Assembly (NCBI RefSeq): GCF_031157255.1 | Contig: NZ_JAVIFX010000028.1 | Span: forward strand, 50,245 to 114,244 | DNA from: Bradyrhizobium sp. LHD-71 | Lineage (GTDB): Bacteria; Pseudomonadota; Alphaproteobacteria; Rhizobiales; Xanthobacteraceae | Reading direction: 5' to 3' | Length of the DNA stretch: 64,000 nucleotides | Shown here: positions 34,463-42,951 of the stretch, piece after piece | Position numbering within the stretch: the stretch's first letter is position 1 | Layout of the letters: the number at the start of each line of letters is the position of its first letter | Notes under the pieces: model-generated | Seen by the model: the letters and a program-made list of their open reading frames with translations, nothing else | Databases searched by the model: none | What the model was told of the DNA's origin: nothing | Program-made: the position numbers and the translations under genes

Positions 34463-35170
34463 ATGGCTGCCAGAACCCGTCCGAAATCCGACGCGCCAGA
34501 CGCCAGTGATCGCGTCAGCCGCATCAGGGAGGGCGTGACTGCCGCGATCCTGGAGCATCGTCTGCTGCCGGGGACCAAGCTCGGGGAGGACGAGATCGGC
34601 GACATCTATGGCGCGAGCCGTACGCTGGTTCGCACCGCGCTGCAGCAGCTCGCGCATGAGGGCATCGTCAACATCGAGAAGAATCGCGGGGCCTTCGTCG
34701 CACGCCCGACCCCTGCCGATGCCCGCGAGGTGTTCGAGGCGCGTCGCCTGATTGAGCCGACGATCGTCGATCACGCCATCGATGCCGTGTCGCCGGACTG
34801 GGTTGATCGCCTGCAACGACATCTCGCCGACGAGCGCGAGGCCGAGCTGCGCGGCGATGCGCGCGCCTCCGTCCGCCTCTCCGGCGAGTTCCACCGGCTC
34901 GTCGCCGAGATGAGCGGCCACAGCATCTATCTCGGCTTCCTGAAGGAGCTGATCGCGCGCTCCTCGCTCATCATCCTGCTCTATCGTCGCCACGACACGC
35001 CGGCCTGCGGCACCGATCATCACGCAGGGATCGTCGCCGCGATCCGCAAGCGCGACAGGGAGGCCGCGCGCGCGCAGATGCTGTCGCATCTGACCGAGAT
35101 CGAGGCCGAGCTGTTCCTGAAGGATCCGGCGGCCGATGAGCTTCGGCTCGCGGATGTGCTTGGCGTCTGA
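34463..35170 (+). CDS. GntR-family regulator (FCD type) of the transporter operon
   Basis: 235 residues. The winged helix-turn-helix is at about 20-80 (EDEIGDIYGASRTLVRTALQQLAHEG). The all-helical FCD ligand domain follows (about 95-220), with D/H metal-type residues (EFHRLVAEMSGH, HHAGIVAAI). Divergent placement with the ABC-racemase operon makes that operon its probable target. The likely inducer is the transported compound. Confidence 0.9.
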   Translation: MAARTRPKSDAPDASDRVSRIREGVTAAILEHRLLPGTKLGEDEIGDIYGASRTLVRTALQQLAHEGIVNIEKNRGAFVARPTPADAREVFEARRLIEPTIVDHAIDAVSPDWVDRLQRHLADEREAELRGDARASVRLSGEFHRLVAEMSGHSIYLGFLKELIARSSLIILLYRRHDTPACGTDHHAGIVAAIRKRDREAARAQMLSHLTEIEAELFLKDPAADELRLADVLGV

Positions 35171-35205
35171 CCCGAACGGATCGCAGCCGGAGCTGCGTTC
35201 CTGAC

Positions 35206-35433
35206 TCAGTGGCCCGATTTGCTTTCTGCGGCGAACCGTCCCTCTGGGGTGATCTCGTAGTCGCCGTTTCGCTTTGTCATCAGCCCTGACCTGACCATTT
35301 CGCACGCAAGCTGTACCGAGCAGACCGGATTGCTGCCCCCGGGGTGGTACAGCCTGTCGTTTCGGACCTGCAGGTGGCCGTACAGCTGGGCCAGACGCAA
35401 TGCCCTACGCATTCCAGGTGATGGATTTGCCAT
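35206..35433 (-). CDS. Small winged-helix-like protein of unknown function
   Basis: 75 residues. The middle and end (VQLACEMVRSGLMTKRNGDYEITPEGR) read like a winged-helix recognition helix plus a beta hairpin, typical of small DNA- or protein-binding modules. The start has no strong ribosome binding site, but the composition is coding-like. It is convergent with the GntR gene and divergent from the FAD-Rieske gene. Confidence 0.58.
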   Translation of the reverse strand: MANPSPGMRRALRLAQLYGHLQVRNDRLYHPGGSNPVCSVQLACEMVRSGLMTKRNGDYEITPEGRFAAESKSGH

Positions 35434-35561
35434 GCCGGTTTAAGCGCCGGTGCAGTGAAGGTTCCTAATGGGCGCGAGGGACCTGCAATGGCGTTTCTCC
35501 TCGGCAGGGCCGCTAGGAACCCCCGTTCTGCTGCATCGTTCTTTTTTCAAGGAGCAGCGTC

Positions 35562-37106
35562 ATGAACGTACGGGACGAGTACACGCGATCGCTCTGGATG
35601 GAAGTTCCGGTCGCAGAGGCTCCGGCGCTGTCGCAGACGGGCGTAGACGTCGCCGTCATCGGATCCGGGATAGCTGGACTGTCGGTTGCATATGAACTCG
35701 CCAGCCGCGGACGTTCGGTCGCGGTACTCGATCGCGGCCGCATTGGCAGTGGGATGACGGCGCGCACCACGGCGCATCTGGCGACGGCGCTCGACGATGG
35801 CTATGACGAACTGGTCAGGGTACGCGGCCCTGATTGTGCGCGGCACTATTATCAAAGCGTCGAAGCGGCAATTGACCGCGCCGAGGCAATTCAGCGAGCC
35901 GAGGACATCCGCTGCGATTTTCGTAGGGTCGACGGCTACTGGCTGTTGGCGCGCGAAACGTCCGCATCTGAGCTGGATCAGGAATTGGATTGCTGTCGCC
36001 GGCTCGGGATCCCCGTCGAAAACTGCGTCGAGCGGACCGCATTCCATTCCGGAGGCCTGGTGCGTTCGTTGCGTTTTGCCCGCCAGGCGCGTCTGCACCC
36101 GACCAAATATCTCGCCGGGCTGGCCGGCGCACTTCAGCGCCGCGGGGCGCAGCTCTACGCCGACACCTGCGTAGCGAGCATCCGTCAAGAACGTGGCGAC
36201 ATGGTCGTGACGACTGCCTCGGGCCGCGAAGTCCACGCCGCCGACGTGGTCGTTGCGACGAACTCGCCGGTCCATGTGCAGGTGGCGATCCATACCAAGC
36301 AGGCGCCTTACCGCACCTATGCGCTCGCCGCCAAAATCCCGGCCGGTGCGATAGAGGATGCGCTGTACTGGGATACGCTCGACCCCTATCACTATGTCAG
36401 ACTTCAGCCCTTCTCCGCGGACGAGGACTTCGTCATCATCGGCGGAGAAGATCACAAGTCCGGTGAAGCGGACGATGGCTCACTGCGCCTTGCCCTGCTC
36501 GAACGCTGGGCACGCGAGCGATTGCCGGCCCTGCGCGAGATTACTCATCGATGGTCCGGTCAGGTGCTGGAGCCGGCCGATTTCGTCGGCTTCATTGGTC
36601 GCAGCCCCGGCGAGGAGCACGTCTTTGTCGTCAGCGGAGACTCCGGACAGGGCATCACGAATGGGCTTGTAGCGGGCATGTTGATTGCAGATCTCATTAT
36701 GACTGGCGCAAGCCCATGGGAGGAGGTCTACGCCCCGGCACGGAAGATTCAGAAGAACATCGGCACGTTCATCAGCGAGAACATCACGCCGCTGAAGAAT
36801 CTCGCCGAGTATCTGACGGCAAGCGAGATCGCGAGCGTCGAACGTCTGCGGCCCGGGGAGGGGCGCCTTGTCCGCAGCGGCCTGAAAAAAATCGCGGCGT
36901 GCCGGGACCGGAACGGACATTTGCACCTGCATTCGGCAAGCTGCACCCATCTCGGCTGCGTCGTGCACTGGAATGCGCTGGAGCAGTGTTGGGACTGCCC
37001 GTGCCACGGGTCGCAGTTTGCACCCGACGGCACCGCGCTCAACGGCCCTGCTGTTTCGCCGCTCGGCGAGGTCGACAAGCCCGCCAATCTTGAAGCCGCG
37101 GAGTGA
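35562..37106 (+). CDS. FAD-dependent oxidoreductase fused to a Rieske iron-sulfur domain
   Basis: 514 residues. The N-terminal part is a DAO-type flavoprotein with [17 protein letters not shown] at about 34-50. The C-terminal 80 residues are a Rieske [2Fe-2S] domain: CTH (C461, H463) and CPCH (C479, H482), followed by the usual GSQF. Electrons would pass from the substrate through FAD to the cluster or the reverse. The substrate is not evident. Ribosome binding site aaggagc. A small membrane protein gene is convergent. Confidence 0.92.
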   Translation: MNVRDEYTRSLWMEVPVAEAPALSQTGVDVAVIGSGIAGLSVAYELASRGRSVAVLDRGRIGSGMTARTTAHLATALDDGYDELVRVRGPDCARHYYQSVEAAIDRAEAIQRAEDIRCDFRRVDGYWLLARETSASELDQELDCCRRLGIPVENCVERTAFHSGGLVRSLRFARQARLHPTKYLAGLAGALQRRGAQLYADTCVASIRQERGDMVVTTASGREVHAADVVVATNSPVHVQVAIHTKQAPYRTYALAAKIPAGAIEDALYWDTLDPYHYVRLQPFSADEDFVIIGGEDHKSGEADDGSLRLALLERWARERLPALREITHRWSGQVLEPADFVGFIGRSPGEEHVFVVSGDSGQGITNGLVAGMLIADLIMTGASPWEEVYAPARKIQKNIGTFISENITPLKNLAEYLTASEIASVERLRPGEGRLVRSGLKKIAACRDRNGHLHLHSASCTHLGCVVHWNALEQCWDCPCHGSQFAPDGTALNGPAVSPLGEVDKPANLEAAE

Positions 37107-37144
37107 GCGGCGGTCTTGACGCGTAAGCGAAGCGCGTCCGTGGC

Positions 37145-37354
37145 CTATGGTAACGAAGATCCTTCGTTCCGTCTGACGATCTTCAGTACGAGTAGACCTG
37201 CGCCAAGCACCAGTAAGATGACGCCAAAGAAGGTCATGCTGCCGGATTCGAAGGTCACTCCGACCGCGGTCAGCAAGCATCCGACGACGATTGCGATGAG
37301 TCCGCCGAGCTTCTTGACCAGCAGGACATGTCCGTCACTCGCTTGTGCCACCAT
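37145..37354 (-). CDS. Small two-segment membrane protein
   Basis: 69 residues: two membrane segments (about 15-35 and 38-58) with a short polar turn and a positively charged C-terminus (KIVRRNEG). GAGG lies upstream of the ATG. No family recognised. It is convergent with the FAD-Rieske gene, 38 bases apart. Confidence 0.65.
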   Translation of the reverse strand: MVAQASDGHVLLVKKLGGLIAIVVGCLLTAVGVTFESGSMTFFGVILLVLGAGLLVLKIVRRNEGSSLP

Positions 37355-37714
37355 GTTGGGCCTCGTTACTTGATGCTGGCTGCCGTAGCGTCTCTTTTCG
37401 CTCCATGATCTTCGCAGCCCGTTGCATCATCGTACTCCAGTGCGGGAGCAATGCAATCTGGCGTTGATATCAATCTCTCTTGGGATCTTGTTTTAATAGA
37501 GTTCGCCGTATGCGCGACAGTTGGCCTTACATATTTGCCTAAATATCCCGGTTGATTGCCCGGTCGTGCATCTCTCATGGAGCCGTATGGCAGAGTTGCA
37601 GAATCGCCTTATGGTTGCAAATTGACTCCGTCGGGTTTGCGGAATCAACTGGCTGGAGCGTCGAGTTCTAGAACGGAGCCGACCTGCGTTGAATCCGTTC
37701 TACGGAGTAGTGCC
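37355..37714. other. Intergenic region before the glutaminase operon
   Basis: 360 bases, A/T-richer than the surroundings, and the probable promoter region of the operon that follows. I see a run of ttgttttaatagag (about 37489) that could be part of a promoter but no regulator site. The glutaminase frame extends back into it; I use the ATG at 37715 with ggag upstream. Confidence 0.4.
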
Positions 37715-38710
37715 ATGGCGCGACCTCTGGCTGACGAACGAGAGGCGGCTTACGTTTCGACCGGCCATCTGCCTGGTCCGGAAACGGTGCAGGCACTGGT
37801 TGTCGAGGCGCAGCGGCGCTTTCAATCAAACCGTGATGGGACCAATTCGCAGGTGTACCCCGCGCTTGCGCGCGTGCCGAGCGAGTTGTTCGGCGTGTGT
37901 GTCGTCGGAACCAGCGGTCAGGTCTATGGCGCCGGCGAAATCGACTACGAATTTTCAATCATGAGCGTGTCAAAGCCGTTCGTGTTCGCGCTGGTCTGCG
38001 AGACCATCGGACCGGAGGAAGCGCGCACCAGGCTCGGGGCCAATGCGACCGGGCTTCCGTTCAATTCGCTTGCGGCCATCGAGCAGGGCAGCGGCCGCAC
38101 CAATCCCATGGTGAATGCTGGTGCAATTGCGACCACCAGCCTCGCGCCCGGAGCCAATGCCGCGGCGCGGTGGGAGTTCATTCATGACGGACTGTCGCGC
38201 TTTGCCGGTCGTAAGCTGCCGCTCAATGAAGAGGTCTACGCATCGGCATCGGAGACCAATTTCCGCAACCGCAGCATTGCGCGGTTGCTGGAGAGCTATG
38301 ACCGCATCTATTGCGACGCAAAGGAAGCGACGGACCTCTACACGAGGCAGTGCTCGCTCAACGTGACCGCCCGTGACCTCGCCGTGATGGGCGCGACTCT
38401 GGCCGATGGTGGCGTCAATCCGGTAACCAGGCAGCGCGTGGTCGATGCTTCGGTCTGCCATTATGCGCTCGCCGTCATGATCACAGCCGGGCTCTACGAG
38501 ACCTCGGGCGACTGGCTCTACGACATCGGCCTGCCCGGCAAGAGCGGGATCGGCGGTGGCATCGTCGCGGTATCTCCGGGCAAGGGCGGCTTCGGCACCT
38601 TCGCACCGCCGCTCGATGCCGCCGGCAACAGCGTGCGGGGACAGCTCGCAGCAAAGTTCCTGTCGCAGCGGCTGGGAATGGATCTGTTCGTGTCGAAACC
38701 GGAAGAATGA
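37715..38710 (+). CDS. glsA: Glutaminase A
   Basis: Hydrolyses glutamine to glutamate and ammonia. 331 residues of serine-lysine (beta-lactamase-like) glutaminase: S84 and K87 in the SVSK motif, the NPMVNAGAIA segment, the RNRSIARLL region and the C-terminal GKSGIGGGIVAV motif are all present. The start at 37715 fits the family's length; a longer upstream frame is not conserved. It is the first of five close genes. The released ammonia could raise pH, which suits an acid-resistance role suggested by the HdeD-like neighbour. Confidence 0.92.
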   Translation: MARPLADEREAAYVSTGHLPGPETVQALVVEAQRRFQSNRDGTNSQVYPALARVPSELFGVCVVGTSGQVYGAGEIDYEFSIMSVSKPFVFALVCETIGPEEARTRLGANATGLPFNSLAAIEQGSGRTNPMVNAGAIATTSLAPGANAAARWEFIHDGLSRFAGRKLPLNEEVYASASETNFRNRSIARLLESYDRIYCDAKEATDLYTRQCSLNVTARDLAVMGATLADGGVNPVTRQRVVDASVCHYALAVMITAGLYETSGDWLYDIGLPGKSGIGGGIVAVSPGKGGFGTFAPPLDAAGNSVRGQLAAKFLSQRLGMDLFVSKPEE

Positions 38711-38779
38711 TCGATGCCGGGAGGAGTGGCGGGCTCATAGCTGGGCCGGTCGCAACGCCGATTTGAGCCGGAGGACGTC

Positions 38780-40423
38780 ATGGCGACCACGCAGACAATG
38801 CCGATCGGCACCGTCCACCAGGAAGAGCGTGCATCCTGGCTTCCCATGATCGCAATCGCGCTCGGCCAAATGATCATGTCGTTCAACGTGGCTTCGCTGC
38901 CGGTGGCCATGGGCGGCATGGTCGCCACCTTTGGCGTCGCACCCACCACGGTCGCGACGGGTATCGTCGCCTATTCGATGCTGGTAGCCGGTTTCGTCAT
39001 GCTCGGCGCCAAGCTCGCCCAGCGCTTTGGCGCGTTGCAGGTGTTCCGCGGCGCGGTCGTGCTGTTTTTCGTCTCACAGCTCATGATGACATTCAGCCCG
39101 TCGGCCGCTGTCATGATCTCGGCGCAGGCGCTGTGCGGCGCCGCAGGTTCGGTCATCGTGCCCTCGCTGGTCGCTCTGATCGCCGAAAATTATGCCGGTC
39201 GCCAGCAGGCAACGGCGCTCGGCGCGCTTGGCTCGGCCCGCGCGGCAGCCGGCGTGCTGGCCTTCGTGGTCGGCGGCGTGCTTGGAACGTATATCGGCTG
39301 GCGACCGGCATTCGGCATTCTGATCGCTGCATCCGCGATCGTGTTCCTGATGAGCTTCCGCCTGAAGCCTGATCGCGGCCGCCCCGATGTGCAGATCGAT
39401 CTCGTCGGCGTTGCGCTTGCCGCGAGCGCGATCATCCTGATCAGCTTCGGCTTCAATAATCTGAACGGCTGGGGTCTCGCGGTGGCGACGCCGAGCGCGC
39501 CGTTCGATCTGCTCGGGTTCTCACCTGCACCGGTCATGATCGTGCTCGGGGTCGTCCTCGGGCAGGCGTTTCTGCTGTGGACGCACCGGCGGCAGGCCGC
39601 CGGCAAGACGCCGCTGCTGGCGCTGGAGGTGATCGATTCGCCGGAGGAGCGCTGCGCGGTCTTCGCGCTATTTGCCGTAGTCGCGCTGGAAGCCGCGTTG
39701 AACTTCACGGTGCCGCTCTACATCCAGATCGTGCAGGGGCGTTCGCCGCTTGCCACGGCAGTCGCAATGATGCCTTTCAACCTCACTGTCTTCTTCTCGG
39801 CGATGCTGATCGTCAACGTCTACGAACGGCTGACGCCACGACAGATCGGCCGCTATGGCTTTGCGCTTTGCACCATCGCGCTGGTCTGGCTCGCCTTCGT
39901 CGTGCGCAATGACTGGAGCGAGATTCCGGTTCTGTTCGGGCTCGTCCTGTTCGGCATCGGCCAGGGCTCGCTGGTGACACTGCTGTTCAATGTGCTGGTG
40001 ACGGCCTCTCCAAAAGCGCTCGCCGGCGATGTCGGCTCCCTGCGTGGCACGACGCAAAACCTTGCCGCCGCAGTCGGGACCGCGGTGGCCGGTGCACTTA
40101 TGGTCGGTCTCCTCAGTACCATCGCCCTCGGCAAGATCACGGCAAATCCGGTCCTCACGCCCGAGCTCCAGGCCCAGGTCGATCTCGACAACATCACCTT
40201 CGTCAGCAACGACCGCCTGCGTAGCGTGCTCGAGCGCACCAGCGGCACGCCGGAGCAAGTCACGGAGGCCGTCCGCGTCAACACCGAGGCGCGACTGCGC
40301 GCGCTGAAGATCGGGCTCCTGATCATGGCGGGTCTCTCGCTGATCGCAATCATCCCGGCGGGGCGTCTTCCAGACTATCTGCCGGGCGAAATCCCGAGCG
40401 ATGAGTCCACTGCAAAAACGTGA
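38780..40423 (+). CDS. MFS transporter, DHA2-like drug exporter
   Basis: 547 residues with about 14 membrane segments, typical of the DHA2 family. It has the long mid-protein loop (LLALEVIDSPEER) and the usual PSLVALIAENYAGRQQATALGALGS-like region after segment 4. It is predicted to export a hydrophobic compound by proton exchange. It follows glsA by 69 bases; ribosome binding site ggagga. Confidence 0.92.
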   Translation: MATTQTMPIGTVHQEERASWLPMIAIALGQMIMSFNVASLPVAMGGMVATFGVAPTTVATGIVAYSMLVAGFVMLGAKLAQRFGALQVFRGAVVLFFVSQLMMTFSPSAAVMISAQALCGAAGSVIVPSLVALIAENYAGRQQATALGALGSARAAAGVLAFVVGGVLGTYIGWRPAFGILIAASAIVFLMSFRLKPDRGRPDVQIDLVGVALAASAIILISFGFNNLNGWGLAVATPSAPFDLLGFSPAPVMIVLGVVLGQAFLLWTHRRQAAGKTPLLALEVIDSPEERCAVFALFAVVALEAALNFTVPLYIQIVQGRSPLATAVAMMPFNLTVFFSAMLIVNVYERLTPRQIGRYGFALCTIALVWLAFVVRNDWSEIPVLFGLVLFGIGQGSLVTLLFNVLVTASPKALAGDVGSLRGTTQNLAAAVGTAVAGALMVGLLSTIALGKITANPVLTPELQAQVDLDNITFVSNDRLRSVLERTSGTPEQVTEAVRVNTEARLRALKIGLLIMAGLSLIAIIPAGRLPDYLPGEIPSDESTAKT

Positions 40424-40464
40424 GTTGAACTAGGGGCAGGGACTTTCCGAAGGAGAGCCCGGAC

Positions 40465-40785
40465 ATGAGATCGATGAGTGAGATGGATCGCCGCGACGCG
40501 CTGCGCACACTGTTGGGAGGCGTGATCCTCGCGGGCGCCGGCGTGAGCCTGTGGCCGCAGGACGCAGCTGCATTGCCGGAGTTGGAACGGATCGATGCCA
40601 CAACTCCGTCCAGACGTGACGGCGCCGGTCGCGACTTTGCGCAAAATGCCCGTCCATTGCCGGCACCAAGCCATCGTCCGCCACATCGACCACCGCACCG
40701 GCCGCCGTCTTGGCATCGGCGACGCCGGCGCTGGGAATGCTGGTGGCATCGCGGCCGCCGCCATTGCGGCTGGCGCTGGAGATAA
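40465..40785 (+). CDS. Small Tat-type secreted protein with Arg/His/Trp-rich tail
   Basis: 106 residues. A twin-arginine start, MDRRDALRTLLGGVILAGAG (residues 7-26), is followed by a Pro/His-rich stretch with repeated RPPHRPPH. The tail is rich in Arg, Trp, His and Cys (WECWWHRGRRHCGWRW). The tail could bind metal or acidic surfaces. The function is unknown. The ATG at 40474 is a possible alternative start. It sits between the MFS gene and the HdeD-like gene, 15 bases from the latter. Confidence 0.72.
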   Translation: MRSMSEMDRRDALRTLLGGVILAGAGVSLWPQDAAALPELERIDATTPSRRDGAGRDFAQNARPLPAPSHRPPHRPPHRPPSWHRRRRRWECWWHRGRRHCGWRWR

Positions 40786-40800
40786 TCGAAGGAGGACGTC

Positions 40801-41364
40801 ATGACGATTTACGATCACAGCGCGCCGATGGGCGCTACCGGCCTGCCGCAACCATCCCGCTGGGTCTGCGTCCTGCTGGGGCTCTTCATGATGTTCGCGG
40901 GACTCATGGTGCTGGGCGACGTCGCGTTCTTCACCGTGGTCAGTGCCCTCTTCATCGGCTGGGTGGCCATCGCCACCGGCGCCTTCGAGATATTCCACGC
41001 GTTCTGGACCAAGGGCTGGGGCGGCTTCCTCTGGCAAGTGGTGCTCGGCATTCTCTACATCGCCTTCGGCATCATCCTCGTTAGCCAGCCACTGACGGGC
41101 GCGCTGCTGCTCACCTATGTGCTCGGCCTTGCGCTGCTCATCTCCGGCGTTGTGCGCATGCTGATTGGCTTCGGCCGGTGGCAGCAGGGCGGCGGGATCA
41201 TGGTCGCATCCGGCCTGTTCGGCGTTCTGGCGGGTCTCGTCATCCTCACGGGCTTTCCGATGACGGGGATCTGGGTCCTTGGACTGCTGCTCGGTATCGA
41301 CCTTCTGTCCCACGGCATCGGGTGGCTGACCTTCGCCTGGCTGCCCGCGGCCAGACCCGCGTAG
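40801..41364 (+). CDS. HdeD-like membrane protein (DUF308)
   Basis: 187 residues with six membrane segments in two repeated triplets. The pattern GWVAIATGAFEIFHAFW and the later GVVRMLIGFGRW is the DUF308 signature. E. coli HdeD protects dense cultures from acid. Ribosome binding site ggagga. It is the fourth gene of the run that begins with glsA. Confidence 0.9.
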   Translation: MTIYDHSAPMGATGLPQPSRWVCVLLGLFMMFAGLMVLGDVAFFTVVSALFIGWVAIATGAFEIFHAFWTKGWGGFLWQVVLGILYIAFGIILVSQPLTGALLLTYVLGLALLISGVVRMLIGFGRWQQGGGIMVASGLFGVLAGLVILTGFPMTGIWVLGLLLGIDLLSHGIGWLTFAWLPAARPA

Positions 41365-41381
41365 CGCTACGGAGAATGGTC

Positions 41382-42722
41382 ATGTCAGGATTGAAGGCGC
41401 GAGCCGGACTCGCGGTGATGCTCGCGGTGCTTCTCTGTAGCGCGCTGCCTGCGCCGGCCCAGCAGGACTCCGCCATCCTGTTCCGCAACGTCAGGATATT
41501 CGACGGGAAGAACGGCACGCTCTCGGCCGCGTCCAATGTCCTCGTCAGGGACAGGAACATCGAGAAGATCTCGTCCGGCGACCTGACCGCCTCCAATCAG
41601 ATAATCGACGGCGCGGGCCGCGTGTTGATGCCGGGGCTGATCGACGCGCACTGGCATACGATGCTGGTGCGTCCGACGCCGATGGCTGCGCTTGCGGGCG
41701 ATATCGGTTACAACAATCTGCTTGCGGCGGCTGAGGCCACCGCGACGCTGATGCGCGGCTTCACCACCGTGCGCGACATGGGCGGGCCGAGCTTCGGCCT
41801 CAAGCAGGCCATCGACGAGGACCTTGTCGTCGGTCCCCGCATCTATCCGTCCGGCGCCATCATCACCGTCACCAGCGGTCACGGCGACTTCCGGCAGCTC
41901 TCCGATCTGCCGCGCACCATCGGCGGCATGCTCAGCCGCATGGAGCGGATCGGCGGCAGCATGGTTGCCGACAGCCCCGACGAGGTCCGCGTGCGCGCGC
42001 GCGAGCAGCTCATGCAGGGCGCTTCGCAGGTCAAGCTCACCGCGGGCGGCGGCGTCGCGTCGCCCTTCAGTCCGCTCGATGTCTCCACCTTCACCGAGCC
42101 GGAGCTGCGCGCGGCGGTCGAGGCCGCCGACAATTGGGGCACCTATGTCGTCACGCACGCTTACACGCCGGTCGCGATCCAGCGCTCGATCGCGGCCGGC
42201 GTCAGATGCATCGAGCACGGCCATCTCATGGACGAGGCGAGCGCGAAGCTGATCGCCGAAAAGGGAATCTGGCTCAGCACGCAGCCGTTCCTGGATCTGT
42301 CCGCCGCGGCTGGGTTGGGACCAGCGGAGCAGGATAAGCTGCGGCAGGTCGTTGCCGGCACCGACCGTGTCTATGCGCTGGCGAAAAAGTACCGCATCAA
42401 GACCGCGTTCGGCACCGACGTGCTGTTCTCGAAGGAGCTGGCGGACGAGCAGGGCTCGATGCTGGCCGCGTTGACGCGCTGGTACACGCCGGCCGAAGCG
42501 CTGACCATGGCAACGTCCACAAACGCGGAACTGCTGGGCCTCTCGGGCCCGCGAAATCCATACCCCGGCCGGCTCGGCGTGGTGGAGGAAGGCGCGCTCG
42601 CGGACCTCTTGCTGGTTGACGGCAATCCGCTCGACGACATCAGGATCATCCAGGATCCCGCGAAGAATTTCGTCGTGATCATGAAGGATGGCAGGATCTA
42701 CAAGAACACGCTCGCGCACTGA
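41382..42722 (+). CDS. Secreted amidohydrolase (imidazolonepropionase/prolidase-like)
   Basis: 446 residues. A signal peptide ends near PAPAQ, so it should be periplasmic. The metal-binding HWH (90-92) is in DAHWHT, followed later by HAYTP (a metal His), EHGHL and FGTDVL (the catalytic Asp). The fold is a TIM-barrel amidohydrolase with a small beta-sandwich. Substrate: probably a peptide or an acylated amino acid; it cannot be read. I used the ATG at 41382, with ggag seven bases before, rather than 41376. It is the last gene of the five-gene run. Confidence 0.9.
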   Translation: MSGLKARAGLAVMLAVLLCSALPAPAQQDSAILFRNVRIFDGKNGTLSAASNVLVRDRNIEKISSGDLTASNQIIDGAGRVLMPGLIDAHWHTMLVRPTPMAALAGDIGYNNLLAAAEATATLMRGFTTVRDMGGPSFGLKQAIDEDLVVGPRIYPSGAIITVTSGHGDFRQLSDLPRTIGGMLSRMERIGGSMVADSPDEVRVRAREQLMQGASQVKLTAGGGVASPFSPLDVSTFTEPELRAAVEAADNWGTYVVTHAYTPVAIQRSIAAGVRCIEHGHLMDEASAKLIAEKGIWLSTQPFLDLSAAAGLGPAEQDKLRQVVAGTDRVYALAKKYRIKTAFGTDVLFSKELADEQGSMLAALTRWYTPAEALTMATSTNAELLGLSGPRNPYPGRLGVVEEGALADLLLVDGNPLDDIRIIQDPAKNFVVIMKDGRIYKNTLAH

Positions 42723-42923
42723 CGCGCGATCATGTCGGTTTCGAGCTCGGCGCGACTCGCTATCGATTCGATTGCCTGACGATGGCGCCGCAGCAACTTA
42801 GCTCGTCATGTCGCGCCGCATTGTGACAACTTGTCCGATCCTGGCCCCTGGCGCGTCATGTGAATGCCGGGAAAGCTCAAGGCTACTGTTCATCGCGGAC
42901 CAGTCCAGCTATATGCTGTGGCT

Positions 42924-42941
42924 CTGTCATTGAACTGTCAT
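42924..42941 (+). promoter_or_regulatory. Pho box
   Basis: CTGTCATTGAACTGTCAT: two perfect CTGTCA(T) half sites separated by four bases, the PhoB site spacing. It lies 10 bases before the first ATG of the CYTH-CHAD gene. taaaat at 42956-42961 could be the -10 box, in which case transcription would begin inside the annotated frame. Confidence 0.75.
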
Positions 42942-42951
42942 GTTATCGTAG

